From Streptomyces sp. NBC_00414 (GTDB taxonomy: Bacteria > Actinomycetota > Actinomycetes > Streptomycetales > Streptomycetaceae): a DNA stretch of 64,000 nucleotides. Position 1 is the stretch's first letter; the number at the start of each line of letters is the position of its first letter. The stretch lies in the NCBI RefSeq assembly GCF_036038375.1, contig NZ_CP107935.1:2480001-2544000 (forward strand), in the 5' to 3' direction. A program made the position numbers and the translations under genes. This document shows, one piece after another, positions 1-7,687 of this stretch. The notes under the pieces were generated by a model that was not told the DNA's origin, did no database searches, and saw nothing but the letters and a program-made list of their open reading frames with translations.

Positions 1-21
1 AGTGTCGGTGGTGGTGGTCAT
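1..21 (-). CDS. Start of a gene cut by the window edge (probable sugar ABC permease)
   Basis: On the minus strand an ATG overlaps the stop codon of the binding-protein gene in an ATGA arrangement and reads seven codons (MTTTTDT) before the window ends. In sugar importers the permease gene normally follows the binding-protein gene with exactly this kind of coupling, and Streptomyces permeases often begin with a Thr-rich stretch. The product is therefore inferred from context alone. Confidence 0.45.
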
Positions 22-1319
22 GACCGCAGCTCCGCCTTCGCCTCGGTGACGTAGTCCTCGGCCGCCTCGCGGGGCGACATCCGCTCGTACGACACCTGGT
101 CGTAGTCCCGCTGGAAGGTGGTCTGCAGCGCGCTGTCCCCCGAAGGCGGGGCCTGGGGCGGGGCGTTGAGCTTTCCTTCCAGGGATGCCTGGTAGTCGAA
201 GACCGTCTTGTCGAAGTCCTTGAGTCCGGGGGCGATCTGCTCGCGGAGCGCCTCGTTGACCGGGATGCCGCGGGTGGCTCCGAGGATCTTCGCGGCGTCC
301 GGGTCGTTGAGCATGAAGTCGACGAGCCGCACGGACTCCTTCGGGTGACTCGTGTCGGCGGCGACGCCCATGAACATCGAGGGCTTGAAGTACTGCCCCG
401 GTGTGCCGTCCTCGCCTGACGGCATGGGCGCGAGGGTGACCCCGTCCGGCACGAGTGCGACGAACCCGCTGGAGGGAGCGTCCCAGTTGGTGTCGGAGAT
501 CGCCCTGCCGCGCCCCAGCGGGGTGTTCTCGACCGTCCCGTCGAGCTGGGTGGTCTGCTCGGCGGGCGAGACGGCGCCCTCCCGGCGGAGCCCGTCGGCG
601 AAGGTCCACCAGCGGGTCAGGTCGTCGACGGTGAAGCCGAGGCGGCGGTCCTCGGTGTAGAGGGTCTTGCCCCGGCCGCGCAGCCAGACCTCGAAGGCGT
701 CCTCGCTCTGCCCGGGGTCGGTGGCACCGGGTCTGCCGGTCCGCTTCGCCAGCTCCCGCATGGCGTCGGCCCATTCGCTCCAGGTCCAGCCCTGACGCGG
801 CAGGTCGACCCCGGCCTTCTTCCACCGGGTGGCGTCGTACACCACGGTCTCCGTGCCGCGGGCCTGCGGGATCGCGTACTGCTTGCCGTCCACCTTCCCG
901 GTGGCCAGCAGACCCGGGTCGAACTCACCGGTGTCCAGCGCGGCGCGCTGCTCGGCGAAGTCCAGCAGGACGCCCCCGGAGGCGTACTGGTCGATCATCC
1001 GGTAGTCGAGCTGCATGGCGTCGGGGGCGTCGCCGCCCGCGGCCTGGGTGGCGAGCTTCTGCTTGTAGGCGTCGTAACCGGAGAACGACGTCTGCACCTC
1101 GATGTCCGGATGCTTCTTCTCGAAGAGGTCGACGACTTCCTGGGTTCTGGCCGCTCTGTCCGGATTGCCCCACCACGTGTAGCGCAGGACCACCTTGCCA
1201 CCGGCACCGCTCGCCCCGTCCGACCCCGAGCAGCCGGCGAGGACCGAGCAGGACACCAGCATCGCCGTGGCCGCCGCGATGCGGGGCTGCCAGGACTTCC
1301 TTGTCCTGTTTCCGGGCAT
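18..1319 (-). CDS. Sugar ABC transporter substrate-binding lipoprotein
   Basis: This is a 433-residue extracellular solute-binding protein of the sugar type (family 1). It has an N-terminal signal with a lipobox (VLAGC, Cys30), so it should be lipid-anchored outside the membrane and deliver a sugar to a two-permease importer. Residues 45-70 (RYTWWGNPDRAARTQEVVDLF) are the usual start of the mature domain. Its stop overlaps the next start, which begins a probable permease gene. It is divergent from an oxidoreductase gene 68 bases away, with an operator-like palindrome between. The ligand cannot be read from the sequence. The start ATG is the natural one for the signal peptide. Confidence 0.92.
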   Translation of the reverse strand: MPGNRTRKSWQPRIAAATAMLVSCSVLAGCSGSDGASGAGGKVVLRYTWWGNPDRAARTQEVVDLFEKKHPDIEVQTSFSGYDAYKQKLATQAAGGDAPDAMQLDYRMIDQYASGGVLLDFAEQRAALDTGEFDPGLLATGKVDGKQYAIPQARGTETVVYDATRWKKAGVDLPRQGWTWSEWADAMRELAKRTGRPGATDPGQSEDAFEVWLRGRGKTLYTEDRRLGFTVDDLTRWWTFADGLRREGAVSPAEQTTQLDGTVENTPLGRGRAISDTNWDAPSSGFVALVPDGVTLAPMPSGEDGTPGQYFKPSMFMGVAADTSHPKESVRLVDFMLNDPDAAKILGATRGIPVNEALREQIAPGLKDFDKTVFDYQASLEGKLNAPPQAPPSGDSALQTTFQRDYDQVSYERMSPREAAEDYVTEAKAELRS

Positions 1320-1340
1320 GAGTGGGTCACCTCAATCGCT

Positions 1341-1354
1341 AGAAAGCGCTTCCA
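1341..1354. promoter_or_regulatory. LacI-family-type operator between divergent sugar genes
   Basis: The 14 bases AGAAAGCGCTTCCA match the perfect palindrome TGGAAGCGCTTCCA at 12 positions, with the central CG typical of LacI-family operators. The site lies in the 68-base gap between the divergent binding-protein and oxidoreductase genes, where it could control both. No LacI gene lies next to it in the window, so the regulator is unknown. Confidence 0.5.
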
Positions 1355-1386
1355 CCCCCCTGGACCCGACTCTAAGGATGGTCCTG

Positions 1387-2814
1387 ATGTCAGAACAAGC
1401 CCCGCGCATCGGTTCCCGTTCCGGTACCGGTTCCCGCCCTGCCACCGACCCCGACCCCGACTCCGACTCCGGCTCCGACTCCGGCTCCGGTTCACGTCGC
1501 CGCTGTGCCGTGGTGGGCCTGGGTGCCCGGGCCCGGATGTTCACGGAGGCACTGGCCGGGACATACGCGGACAGCGTCGACCTCGTCGGATTCTGCGACG
1601 TCAACGCGCACCGGATGGCGGTCCACAACGGCTGGCTCGCGGACGACCATCCCGGCCGCGAGCCCGTACCGGCGTACGCCGCCGAGGACTTCGACCTGAT
1701 GCTGCGGCGCGAGCGGGTGGATCTCGTGGTCGTGTGCAGCGTCGACCGGACCCATGACGACTACATCGTGCGCGCACTGGAGGCGGGCCGCGATGTGGTC
1801 ACCGAGAAGCCGATGACCACCGACGCCGACCGCGCCCGCCGCATCCTGGCGGCCCGGCAGCGCTCCGGCCGCGAGGTGCGGGTCGCGTTCAACTACCGCT
1901 ACAACCCCGTGCATTCGGCCGTACGGGAGCTCGTCGCGGCCGGGGAGATCGGCGAGGTCGGCTCGGTGCACTTCGAGTGGCTGCTCGACCTGCGGCACGG
2001 CGCGGACTACTTCCGGCGCTGGCACCGCGACAAGGCGAACTCGGGCGGCCTGATGGTCCACAAGGCGACCCACCACTTCGACCTGGTGAACTGGTGGCTG
2101 GGCACCGAACCGGAGACCGTCTTCGCCCAGGGCGGCCTCTTCTTCTACGGCGACGAGGCCGGCGGGCGACGCGGGCTCGCCCGGCCCTACACCCGCGCCC
2201 ACGGCTCCCCCGCCGCCCAGGGGGACCCCTTCGCCGTACACCTCACGGACTCGTCCGTGCTCAGCGCGCTGTACCTGGACGCCGAGGGCGAGGACGGCTA
2301 CCACCGCGACCAGAACGTCTTCGGGCCCGGCGTGACCATCGAGGACGACATGGCGGTCCTCGTGCGGTACGCGTCCGGGGCGTCCCTGACCTACCACCTC
2401 ACCGCCTACGCGCCCTGGGAGGGCTATCGCGTCGCGTTCAACGGGAGCAAGGGGCGGCTCGAACTGCTCGTCGAGGAGTCGACGTGGCTGCGCCCCGAGG
2501 TACGGACCGACGGCGCGAGCGCGGTCATGCACGGCGCCGACGTGGGCGACGGGGCGGGCCGCACCGAGATACTGCTGCGCCGGCACTGGGAACGGCCGCG
2601 CGAGGTGAAGGTGCCGACCGGCGAGGGCGGGCACGGCGGCGGGGACGCACGCATGCTCCAGGACCTGTTCGGCCCCCGCCGCTCGGCCCCGGACCCGCTG
2701 GGCCGCGCGGCGGACGCGACCGACGGAGCGAAGTCGCTGGTCACGGGGCTCGCGGCCAATGAGTCGTTCACTACGGGGGTGCCGGTTCGGGTGCGGGATC
2801 TGCTGGACGTCTGA
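1387..2814 (+). CDS. Gfo/Idh/MocA family oxidoreductase
   Basis: A 475-residue NAD(P)-dependent sugar or inositol dehydrogenase-type enzyme. After an Asp/Ser/Gly-rich leader (residues 12-37) the Rossmann motif GLGARAR follows, then the family's signature EKPMTTD (the EKP motif) and a C-terminal alpha/beta domain with HKATHHFDLVNWW, which carries the usual catalytic-site histidines. It probably oxidises or epimerises the sugar imported by the divergent transporter. I chose the ATG at this position because AAGGA lies 8 bases upstream; another in-frame ATG nine bases earlier is less well spaced. The leader is encoded by GACTCC/GGCTCC hexamer repeats and is unlikely to be part of the fold. Confidence 0.88.
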   Translation: MSEQAPRIGSRSGTGSRPATDPDPDSDSGSDSGSGSRRRCAVVGLGARARMFTEALAGTYADSVDLVGFCDVNAHRMAVHNGWLADDHPGREPVPAYAAEDFDLMLRRERVDLVVVCSVDRTHDDYIVRALEAGRDVVTEKPMTTDADRARRILAARQRSGREVRVAFNYRYNPVHSAVRELVAAGEIGEVGSVHFEWLLDLRHGADYFRRWHRDKANSGGLMVHKATHHFDLVNWWLGTEPETVFAQGGLFFYGDEAGGRRGLARPYTRAHGSPAAQGDPFAVHLTDSSVLSALYLDAEGEDGYHRDQNVFGPGVTIEDDMAVLVRYASGASLTYHLTAYAPWEGYRVAFNGSKGRLELLVEESTWLRPEVRTDGASAVMHGADVGDGAGRTEILLRRHWERPREVKVPTGEGGHGGGDARMLQDLFGPRRSAPDPLGRAADATDGAKSLVTGLAANESFTTGVPVRVRDLLDV

Positions 2815-2818
2815 GACC

Positions 2819-2845
2819 CCCGTGACACCCGTGACACCCGTGACA
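2819..2845. repeat. Three tandem 9-bp repeats
   Basis: CCCGTGACA occurs three times in tandem directly after the oxidoreductase stop codon. No inverted symmetry is seen, so it is not an obvious terminator. Confidence 0.8.
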
Positions 2846-2928
2846 GCCACGGTCCGGTCCGGCGGACGGGGGGTGGCTCCGGCAGCGACAGCGGCGCGTC
2901 GTCGCCGCCGTGTGCATACGATCCGGGG

Positions 2929-3369
2929 GTGGCTCTATTTCTTGTGCGCCGGGACACCCCCCTGAGCGCCGATGAGGCGTGGCGGCGGCTCACCGTGTGG
3001 GAGCGGCATGCGGACGCGGTGCCGTTGACGCGGGTCCGGGTCGTGACGCTGCCGCCGCGCGGGGCGGGCACGGTGTTCGTGGCGCGGACCGGTGTGGGGC
3101 GGGTGGCGTTCGACGACCGCATGGAGGTCGTCGTCTGGCGGCCGCCCCGGGACCGCACGCCCGGGCTGTGCCGGCTCGTCAAGCGTGGCGGCCTCGTCCT
3201 CGGGTGGGCCGAGATCGAGGTACGGCGGACGGCGAACGGCGGCTCACAGGTGCTGTGGCGGGAGGAGCTGCGAGTGCGAGGGCTGCCGCGGGTCTTCGAC
3301 CCCGTGCTGGGGCGGGCGGGCCGGTGGATGTTCGGACGGGCGATGGACCGGCTGCTGTCGCACCCCTGA
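2929..3369 (+). CDS. SRPBCC-like small protein
   Basis: A 146-residue protein starting with GTG behind a G-rich ribosome site. The pattern of an N-terminal helix after a first strand (PLSADEAWRRLTVWERHADAVPLT), alternating strands, and a long C-terminal helix (FDPVLGRAGRWMFGRAMDRLL) fits the START/SRPBCC helix-grip fold, which binds hydrophobic ligands. No catalytic residues can be assigned. It stands alone between tandem repeats and a TetR remnant. An SRPBCC/TetR pair appears again in decayed form near 51.5 kb. The fold assignment is from pattern only. Confidence 0.7.
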   Translation: MALFLVRRDTPLSADEAWRRLTVWERHADAVPLTRVRVVTLPPRGAGTVFVARTGVGRVAFDDRMEVVVWRPPRDRTPGLCRLVKRGGLVLGWAEIEVRRTANGGSQVLWREELRVRGLPRVFDPVLGRAGRWMFGRAMDRLLSHP

Positions 3370-3393
3370 CGGCTGAGCCTCGAAGGAAGCCGC

Positions 3394-3439
3394 CACCCGT
3401 CACCCGTCACCCGTCACCCGTCACCCGTCACCCGTCACC
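3394..3439. repeat. CACCCGT tandem repeat, six and a half copies
   Basis: Six complete 7-bp units and a partial seventh lie between the SRPBCC stop and the end of the TetR remnant, overlapping the remnant's last codons. Just beyond, a 15-bp unit (CCTCCGGAAGTCTTG) is repeated about twice and gives the remnant its SGGKT-type tail. The stretch looks like replication-slippage DNA. Confidence 0.9.
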
Positions 3440-3796
3440 GGAAGCCCTACCTCCGGAAGTCTTGCCTCCGGAAGTCTTGCCTCCGGAGGGCTCTCCGCCG
3501 GGGGTCTCTCCGCCCAGGAGTTTCACCGCCTCCCCCACCACCACCTCCAGCATCGCCTCCGGGTCCGGCGCCCGGGCGAGGAGCATGCCTCCCTCGCGCA
3601 GGGCCCCGAAGACGAGCTGACAGCGGGCCGTCAGGGCCGCGTCGGGTGTGCCGCCCTCCTCGCGCGCCGCGTGCTCCATGGCCTCGCGCAGGACGCGCAG
3701 GGCGTGCTCGTACTCGATCTCGCGGACCACCTCCCAGCCGAGGACGGAGGGACCGTCGAGGACTGGGCGCGCCGGCCGATTCGGGCATCTTCGAAC
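3428..3796 (-). pseudogene. Remnant of a TetR/AcrR regulator (C-terminal domain only)
   Basis: The open frame contains VLDGPSVLGWEVVREIEYEHAL followed by a helix-rich region ending LEVVVGEAVKLLGG. This matches the ligand-binding C-terminal domain of a TetR subgroup whose hallmark is a (V/L)DGP(A/S)VLGW motif. The DNA-binding helix-turn-helix and about 100 N-terminal residues are absent: the frame is closed by a stop about ten codons upstream of the motif, and the neighbouring frames show no HTH. The tail is low-complexity, made from tandem repeats. A GTG within the frame could start a 100-residue peptide, but it would have no DNA-binding part. Confidence 0.65.
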
Positions 3797-3968
3797 TCAC
3801 CCTGCCCGGCTGACCGTCAGGGGCCGGCACCGGCGGTTCGTCGACGCTCCGCCGGCCCGGCCGACTCCCCGACACGGGTACCGGCGACGCCCTCCGCCGA
3901 GGCTCCCGCGGTGTGCCGGGGCGAAAGTCTGTGGATCGGGTCCGCTCGGAGTTGCGAGACTGGGACTC

Positions 3969-4628
3969 ATGAACGACACGGGGCGGTTCCGGCAGGCAGT
4001 CGTCGAGTGGGCGGCAGGCGGCGCGGGGGCATCGGAAGCAGGCGCGAGCGCACGGGAGCTGGCGGCCGGCGCCGGGCTACGTACGGTCGTGCTCGTCGAG
4101 GGCGGCAGCGACCAGGTCGCCGTCGAGGCGCTGGCCGCCCGGCACGGCCGGGACCTCGACGAGGAGGGGGTGTCGGTCGTGCCGCTCGGGGGCGCGACCA
4201 GCATCCGGAGGTTCGTGGATCTGTGCGGGCCCCAGGGGCTCGACGTACGGCTGGCGGGTCTGTGCGACGTCGCGGAGGAGAGGTTCTTCCGGCGCGCGCT
4301 CGAGCGGGCCGGGATCGGCTCCGACCTGACGGCCGACGGGCTGGAGTCGCTCGGGTTCTACATGTGCGACGCGGACCTGGAGGACGAGCTGATCCGTTCG
4401 CTGGGTGCCGACGTCATCCAGCAAGTGGTGGAGGAGCAGGGCGAGTTGCGTGCGTTCCGCACCTTCCAGAACCAGCCCGCGCAGCGGGGGTGGACCGTGG
4501 AGCAGCACCTGCACCGCTTCATGGGGACCCACGCCGGCCGCAAGGCCCAGTACGCGCGGGAACTCGTCACGAGCCTGGACCTCGACCGGACACCGCGCCC
4601 GCTGGAACGGCTCCTCGCCCACCTCTGA
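3969..4628 (+). CDS. TOPRIM-domain protein (OLD/DnaG-like nucleotidyl transferase/hydrolase fold)
   Basis: A 219-residue stand-alone TOPRIM protein. The first acidic motif is VLVEGGSDQVAVEAL (Glu with following Gly), the second region carries GLCDVAEERFF, and the DxD motif is YMCDADLEDEL. These are the metal-binding residues of the TOPRIM fold shared by topoisomerases, primases and OLD nucleases. There is no ATPase domain attached, unlike true OLD proteins. The C-terminal part (RGWTVEQHLHRFMGTHAGRKAQYA) is helical. The biochemical role is unknown. It is convergent with xdhC. The ATG was chosen as the first start before the conserved domain. Confidence 0.75.
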   Translation: MNDTGRFRQAVVEWAAGGAGASEAGASARELAAGAGLRTVVLVEGGSDQVAVEALAARHGRDLDEEGVSVVPLGGATSIRRFVDLCGPQGLDVRLAGLCDVAEERFFRRALERAGIGSDLTADGLESLGFYMCDADLEDELIRSLGADVIQQVVEEQGELRAFRTFQNQPAQRGWTVEQHLHRFMGTHAGRKAQYARELVTSLDLDRTPRPLERLLAHL

Positions 4629-4659
4629 CACCCCGCGCCACGTGCCCGACCGGGAGAGG

Positions 4660-5811
4660 TCAGGCCACCGATCCGATGCGGCGCACCGGCGGCGACGACC
4701 CGTCGTGGTGGATCGGCGTGTGCGCCCCGGTGAGCGACACCCCGCTCCCGCCCCGCCGGTTCGCGACGATCTCCGACGCGATGGACAGGGCGGTCTCCTC
4801 GGGCGTACGGGCGCCGAGGTCGAGGCCGATGGGTGACCGCAGCCTGGCCAACTCCAGGTCCGTCACGCCCACTTCACGCAGGCGTTCGTTGCGGTCGAGG
4901 TGCGTGCGGCGCGAACCCATCGCCCCGACGTACGCGACCGGCAGCCGCAGCGCCAGCGCGAGCAGCGGTACGTCGAACTTGGCGTCGTGGGTCAGGACGC
5001 ACAGGACCGTACGGGCGTCGACCTCCGTGCGCTCCAGGTAGGTGTGCGGCCACTCGACGACGATCTCGTCCGCCTCCGGGAAGCGCGCGGCCGTGGCGAA
5101 CACGGGACGCGCGTCGCAGACCGTCACGCGGTAGTCGAGGAACTTGCCGATGCGGACCAGGGCGGAGGCGAAGTCGATCGCCCCGAAGACGATCATCCGG
5201 GGCGGTGGGACCGAGGACTCGACCAGCACGGTGAGCGGTGCCCCGCAGCGGGAGCCCTGCTCCCCGATCTCCAGGGTGCCGGTGCGGCCCGCGTCCAGGA
5301 AGGCCCGCGCCTCCTCCGCCACCGTGCGGTCCAGTGCGGGGTGCGCGCCGAATCCGCCCTCGTACGGGCCGTCGGGGCGTACGAGGAGGGCGCGGCCCAG
5401 TAGTTCCGGCGGGCCGGAGACGACGCGGGCCAGTGCGGCGGCCTGCCCGGCGGCGGCTGCGGAGGCCGCCGACGCGAGCACCTCCCGGGCGGGTGAGGCG
5501 GCGTGCACCGGGGTCACCAGGATGTCGATGATCCCGCCGCATGTCAGGCCCACGGCGAAGGCGTCCTCGTCGCTGTACCCGAAGCGTTCGAGTACTGGGT
5601 GGCCGTCCTCCAGCGCCTGTTGGCACAGGGCGTAGACCGCGGCCTCCACGCAGCCGCCGGAGACCGAGCCGATCGCCTTGCCGGCGGTGTCCACGGCCAG
5701 GGCCGCGCCGGGGCGCCTCGGCGCGCTTCCGCCCACGGCGACGACGGTGGCCACGGCGAAGTCGCGGCCCTGCGCCACCCACCGCTGCAGTTCCTCGGCG
5801 ATGTCCAGCAT
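4660..5811 (-). CDS. xdhC: XdhC family xanthine dehydrogenase accessory protein
   Basis: A 383-residue XdhC/CoxI protein. The N-terminal XdhC/CoxI domain has VAVGGSAPRRPGAALAV and GSVSGGCVEAAV, and the C-terminal Rossmann-like domain has VFGAIDFASALVRIGKFL and YVGAMGSRRTH. In related systems XdhC binds molybdenum cofactor, promotes its sulfuration and inserts it into the large dehydrogenase subunit. It is the last gene of the minus-strand purine locus, separated from the permease by 248 bases of repeat DNA, so it may have its own promoter. Length and both domains are complete. Confidence 0.9.
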   Translation of the reverse strand: MLDIAEELQRWVAQGRDFAVATVVAVGGSAPRRPGAALAVDTAGKAIGSVSGGCVEAAVYALCQQALEDGHPVLERFGYSDEDAFAVGLTCGGIIDILVTPVHAASPAREVLASAASAAAAGQAAALARVVSGPPELLGRALLVRPDGPYEGGFGAHPALDRTVAEEARAFLDAGRTGTLEIGEQGSRCGAPLTVLVESSVPPPRMIVFGAIDFASALVRIGKFLDYRVTVCDARPVFATAARFPEADEIVVEWPHTYLERTEVDARTVLCVLTHDAKFDVPLLALALRLPVAYVGAMGSRRTHLDRNERLREVGVTDLELARLRSPIGLDLGARTPEETALSIASEIVANRRGGSGVSLTGAHTPIHHDGSSPPVRRIGSVA

Positions 5812-5848
5812 CTCTCGGTCTCCTTTTCCCTGCGGGTGAGTTGTGACC

Positions 5849-5977
5849 GGCCGCGCGGTTCCCCGCGCCCCCGTTGGTGCGGGCCGGTGGGGGCTCGCTG
5901 CGCAGTTCCCCGCGCCCCCTAAGGGCAGAAGCTGGGGCGCAGCCCCGTTTTTGAGGGGCGCGGGGAACTGCGCGCTC
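5849..5977. repeat. Three copies of a dispersed Streptomyces palindromic repeat
   Basis: The core GCGCAGTTCCCCGCGCCCC, or a one-base variant, occurs at 5850-5871 and 5897-5918, and in inverted orientation at 5955-5977. The inverted pair can form a long stem around an AT-poor loop, with a second small hairpin inside (GGGGCGCAGCCCC). The same element appears near 26.1 kb and 47.8 kb. Two near-identical TTGTTCATCGGC stretches follow at about 5999-6040. Confidence 0.85.
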
Positions 5978-6059
5978 AGCCCTCACCGGCCCGCGGGTTG
6001 TTCATCGGCGCCCCCACCGACCCGCAGGTTGTTCATCGGCCCCCCAAGCGGAGGAGCGC

Positions 6060-7517
6060 CTAGTGGATGCCCATCCAGCTCTCGATCGGGCTCAGGGCGA
6101 AGAAGACCAGGAAGATCACCGTCAGGCCCCACATGAGCGCCCCGGTCTCCCGCGCCTTGCCCTGGGCGACCTTGATGGCGACGTAACTGATGACCCCGGC
6201 CGCGACACCCGCGGTGATGGAGTACGTGAACGGCATGATCACGACGGTCAGGAAGACCGGGATCGCGGTCGCGCGGTCGGCCCAGTCCACATGGCGGGCG
6301 TTCATCATCATCATGGCGCCGATGACGACCAGCGCCGCCGCCGCGACCTCGCCGGGGACGATCGCCGTCAGCGGGGTGAAGAAGAGGCAGGCCGCGAAGA
6401 ACAGCCCGGTGACCACGGAGGAGAGCCCGGTGCGGGCACCCTCGCCGACCCCCGTCGCCGACTCGACGAACACCGTCTGGCCGGACGCACCCGCGACCCC
6501 GCCGATCGCGCCGCCCGCGCCGTCGATGAACAGCGCCTTGGACAGGCCCGGCATCCGGCCCTTGTCGTCGGCGAGACCGGCCTCGGTGCCGACCCCGATG
6601 ATGGTGGCCATCGCGTCGAAGAACCCGGCGAGCACGAGCGTGAAGACGATCATGCCGACCGTCATCGCGCCGACCGAGCCCCAGCCCCCGAACTCGACGT
6701 CGCCGAAGATCGAGAAGTCGGGCATCGACACCGCGCTGCCGTGCAGTTCGGGTGCGCCGCTCGCCCACTGCTTCGGGTCGATGACGTCGAGGGCGTTGAG
6801 GACGACGGCGAGTACGGTGCCGCCGACGATGCCGATCAGGATCGCGCCGGGGATGCCGCGGGCCTGGAGCATGAAGATGGCGAGCAGGGTGACCGCGAAG
6901 AGCAGCACCGGCCAGCCGGCCAGTTCACCCGTCGCGCCGAGCGAGACCGGGGTCGCCTTGCCCTGGTGGACGAAGCCCGCCTTCACCAGGCCGATCAGGG
7001 CGATGAACAGCCCGATGCCCATCGTGATCGCGTGCTTCAGCGCCAACGGGATCGCGTTCATGATCATCTCACGCAGTCCGGTGACCACCAGAAGCATGAT
7101 CACCACGCCGTACATCACGCACATGCCCATGGCCTGCGGCCAGGTCATCTGGGGCGCGACCTGCGAGGAGAGCACGCCCGAGACGGACAGTCCCGCCGCG
7201 AGGGCGAGCGGCACCTTGCCGAAGAAGCCCATCAGGAGCGTGGTGAAGGCCGCGGCGAACGCGGTCGCGGTGATCAGCGCCTGCTGGCCGAGCGTGTTCC
7301 CCGCCGCGTCCTTGCCGGACAGGATGAGGGGGTTGAGGAGGAGGATGTACGCCATCGCCATGAAGGTGGTGACGCCGCCGCGCACCTCACGCGCGACCGA
7401 GCTTCCTCTCAGGGATATGTGGAAGTAGCGGTCGAGCCAGGACCGGCCGGCCGGGACGCGGGTTCCTTCACCCGCGTCGTCGGCGGTGGTCCTGGGCTCC
7501 AGTGACTGCTGGGTCAT
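6060..7517 (-). CDS. NCS2 family purine permease (AzgA/GhxP-like)
   Basis: A 485-residue multi-helix membrane transporter. Family features include the N-terminal FHISLRGSSVAREVRGGVTTFMAMAYI followed by a long row of hydrophobic segments, and GTEAGLADDKGRMPGL, a signature of the AzgA-type adenine, guanine and hypoxanthine carriers. It probably imports hypoxanthine or guanine by proton symport to feed the xanthine dehydrogenase encoded upstream. The ATG at 7517 has GGAGAAGG 4 bases upstream, so I prefer it to the TTG five codons earlier. It lies between the large dehydrogenase subunit (170-base gap) and xdhC on the same strand. Confidence 0.9.
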   Translation of the reverse strand: MTQQSLEPRTTADDAGEGTRVPAGRSWLDRYFHISLRGSSVAREVRGGVTTFMAMAYILLLNPLILSGKDAAGNTLGQQALITATAFAAAFTTLLMGFFGKVPLALAAGLSVSGVLSSQVAPQMTWPQAMGMCVMYGVVIMLLVVTGLREMIMNAIPLALKHAITMGIGLFIALIGLVKAGFVHQGKATPVSLGATGELAGWPVLLFAVTLLAIFMLQARGIPGAILIGIVGGTVLAVVLNALDVIDPKQWASGAPELHGSAVSMPDFSIFGDVEFGGWGSVGAMTVGMIVFTLVLAGFFDAMATIIGVGTEAGLADDKGRMPGLSKALFIDGAGGAIGGVAGASGQTVFVESATGVGEGARTGLSSVVTGLFFAACLFFTPLTAIVPGEVAAAALVVIGAMMMMNARHVDWADRATAIPVFLTVVIMPFTYSITAGVAAGVISYVAIKVAQGKARETGALMWGLTVIFLVFFALSPIESWMGIH

Positions 7518-7628
7518 GGTGCCTTCTCCCAAGGTTCATAGGGGCACCCGCGGCTCGCTCTCTGCTCGCGCGGGTTTTGGGAAGGTGCACGACCCGGGGG
7601 ACGGCCCGGACGCTGTGCTGCTTGAACG

Positions 7629-7665
7629 GGTACCGGTCGCCGTCGGATGAGCGGCAACCGGTACC
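7629..7665 (-). other. Inverted repeat between dehydrogenase and permease genes
   Basis: GGTACCGGT and ACCGGTACC form 9-bp arms around a 19-base loop in the gap after the large subunit stop. It could be a weak terminator, a processing site or an operator for the permease gene. Confidence 0.35.
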
Positions 7666-7687
7666 GGGGTGACCGTCGGTGCGGCGG

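Noticed and set aside
6063..7505. A 480-codon plus-strand frame opposite the NCS2 permease
   Set aside because: Its product would be almost wholly Asp, Arg, Gly and His; the minus strand shows the membrane segments of a real transporter.
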